From assembly GCA_013138865.1 (NCBI GenBank), contig WTBY01000058.1, positions 1 through 64,000 on the forward strand: a DNA stretch of 64,000 nucleotides, in the 5' to 3' direction. A model generated the notes under the pieces. The model made no database searches. It saw only the letters and a list, made by a program, of their open reading frames with translations, and was not told the DNA's origin. Source of the stretch: Helicobacteraceae bacterium. GTDB taxonomy: Bacteria; Campylobacterota; Campylobacteria; Campylobacterales; Sulfurimonadaceae. Position numbers and translations under genes: made by a program. Shown in pieces: positions 62,729 to 64,000 of this stretch (position 1 is its first letter; every line of letters starts with the position of its first letter).

Positions 62729-64000
62729 GAAGCAAAGTGCCCTTTTTTAGGCCCGCTAACACCACAACACTGTTTATACTTTTTTCCACTTCCACAAGGA
62801 CAAGGGTCATTCCTTTTTACTTTAGGAGTAACTACTTGGTTACCCATATCTTCATGTAAGTTCTCATGTCTTAATCTTTCAAGTTGGGCTTGCTCTTGTG
62901 CTAACTGCTTAGCATACGCTTTGGCTTCAGCTTCCGCATCTTCCATATTAAACTGTAGAACTTGAAGTGTTTTTATAGTGTCATATTTAATAGTTTCTAC
63001 AAGTTCACTAAAGAGGTTAAAACTCTCCTTTTTGTACTCAACAAGTGGATCTTTTTGATTATATGCACGAAGACGAATACCTGTCTTCATACTGTCCATT
63101 TGGTAAAGATGTTCTCTCCAAGCTGTGTCAATAGTTTTTAAGTAAATTTCACGCTCAATATTTACTTTTGTCTCATTATCAACAACACTCATTTTTTCAG
63201 TGTAATCGTTAAGAAGTATTTTTGCTAACTCTTCACCTAACGCGTCAAAGTCTTTAGCCTTAAGCTCGCCTTCACTAAGCTCAACATTCATCTCTTCTTT
63301 TAAAAGGTGAACTAATTTTTCTAAGTTGTAGTCTTCTTCGATTGCACCATCAAAAATATCACATTTTTTTAATAAATGTGCAACGTATTCAGATCTAACA
63401 GCGTTAAGTTTACTCTCAATGTCAAACTCAGTATCTAAAAGCTCATTTCTGAATTTGTAAACAATTTTTCTCTGCTCATTTGCAACATCATCATACTCAA
63501 CGATATTTTTACGACCTTCAAAGTGCATGTTTTCAACTTTTTTCTGAGCTTTCTCAACGGCGCGTGTAACCATTTTAGACTCTATAAACTCTCCTTCTTC
63601 TACACCTAAACGTTCCATAATACCTTTGATCTTATCTGAACCAAAAATACGTAAAAGGTTATCTTCAAGGCTTAAGTAAAATTGTGAACTACCCGCATCA
63701 CCTTGACGACCAGTACGTCCACGTAGTTGGTTGTCTATACGGCGATTTTCATGTCTTTCTGTTCCTAAAATACATAGACCACCAAGTGCTTTTACTTCGT
63801 CACTAACTTTAATATCAACACCACGACCTGCCATATTTGTAGCAATTGTAACAGCACCTTTAGCACCAGCACTTTTAATGATCTCACCCTCTTGTTCATG
63901 GTTCTTAGCATTTAAAACAGTATGAGCAATCTTCTCTTTTTTAAGTAGTAAGTGAAGGTCTTCTGACTTTTCGATAGAAGCTGTACCTATAAGCATAGGA
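62725..64000 (-). CDS. secA: Preprotein translocase ATPase SecA (3' part, cut by window edge)
   Basis: The last 420 or so residues of SecA; the start lies beyond base 64000. Seen here: nucleotide-binding domain 2 (VTIATNMAGRGVDIKVSDE, GGLCILGTERHENRRIDNQL, RGRTGRQGDAGSSQFYLSLE), the helical scaffold and wing (ERLGVEEGEFIESKMVTRAV, WREHLYQMDSMKTGIRLRAY) and the C-terminal zinc site DPCPCGSGKKYKQCCG that binds SecB or phospholipid. It drives protein export through SecYEG. Its stop overlaps the start of the LolC/E-type gene by 4 bp. Confidence 0.96.
   Translation of the reverse strand, partial: PMLIGTASIEKSEDLHLLLKKEKIAHTVLNAKNHEQEGEIIKSAGAKGAVTIATNMAGRGVDIKVSDEVKALGGLCILGTERHENRRIDNQLRGRTGRQGDAGSSQFYLSLEDNLLRIFGSDKIKGIMERLGVEEGEFIESKMVTRAVEKAQKKVENMHFEGRKNIVEYDDVANEQRKIVYKFRNELLDTEFDIESKLNAVRSEYVAHLLKKCDIFDGAIEEDYNLEKLVHLLKEEMNVELSEGELKAKDFDALGEELAKILLNDYTEKMSVVDNETKVNIEREIYLKTIDTAWREHLYQMDSMKTGIRLRAYNQKDPLVEYKKESFNLFSELVETIKYDTIKTLQVLQFNMEDAEAEAKAYAKQLAQEQAQLERLRHENLHEDMGNQVVTPKVKRNDPCPCGSGKKYKQCCGVSGPKKGHFAS

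Noticed and set aside
1-64000. CRISPR array, complete tRNA genes, rRNA genes, prophage or intact insertion sequence
   Set aside because: No regularly spaced repeats, no full cloverleaf, no rRNA sequence, no phage structural genes, and no full transposase were seen on either strand.

Overview
The window reads as chromosome of an AT-rich Campylobacterota (Epsilonproteobacteria), most likely a Sulfurimonas-like chemolithoautotroph. Grounds: an oorDABC 2-oxoglutarate:ferredoxin oxidoreductase set in one long operon with succinyl-CoA synthetase, two-subunit fumarase, malate dehydrogenases and monomeric isocitrate dehydrogenase (a reductive TCA block), an AcnB-type aconitase, many cyclic-di-GMP signalling proteins, and extended -10 promoters without a good -35. 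The genus is inference.

Layout. 0-5 kb: RND efflux system (adaptor plus a permease split by a frameshift) facing its likely MarR regulator. 5-12.7 kb: two c-di-GMP proteins, then rsmH, an FtsL-like protein and a second RND permease. 12.7-15.1 kb: accessory segment with a nuclease-helicase (DUF2075 type) and a pair of tiny membrane proteins. 15.1-23.0 kb: thiL, a degenerate GGDEF protein, bioA, acnB, a VF530 protein, a MscS channel and a small membrane protein whose end runs into a tRNA 3'-end remnant. 23.0-25.4 kb: gene graveyard (transposase-like tail, Fic toxin with one in-frame stop beside an intact antitoxin, CYTH-like relic) and an intact MntA-HepT toxin-antitoxin pair. 25.4-43.5 kb: EAL, HD-GYP and GGDEF sensors, a dipeptidase/porin/MtfA operon, dbpA, dsbB with a small partner gene, a secreted MEMO-AMMECR1 fusion and a hybrid histidine kinase. 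43.56-45.95 kb: a 2.4-kb insert flanked by a 14-bp direct repeat that is the 3' end of rnpB; it carries a membrane-anchored Mrr-like nuclease, a pentapeptide-repeat membrane protein and two very small ORFs. 45.9-46.3 kb: RNase P RNA. 46.3-57.3 kb: rTCA operon (icd, mdh-like, mdh, fumarase alpha and beta, sucC, sucD, an HMA-domain protein, oorD, A, B, C), ending in a clean hairpin. 57.4-64 kb: mltG, a large AsmA-like protein, a LolC/E-type permease and the 3' part of secA, cut by the window edge.

How it fits together. The rTCA operon and acnB supply most steps between oxaloacetate, 2-oxoglutarate and citrate-level intermediates for carbon fixation; ATP-citrate lyase and pyruvate synthase are not in the window. 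The signalling genes look like separate sensory inputs to one c-di-GMP pool. The accessory segments lack the CGATCG palindrome that is dense in much of the remaining sequence, which fits their being acquired.

The best candidate for something undescribed is the rnpB-anchored mini-island. It pairs a membrane pentapeptide protein with a membrane-tethered Mrr-like nuclease and also holds an 18-residue hydrophobic peptide whose ribosome site is masked by a perfect 11-bp inverted repeat.
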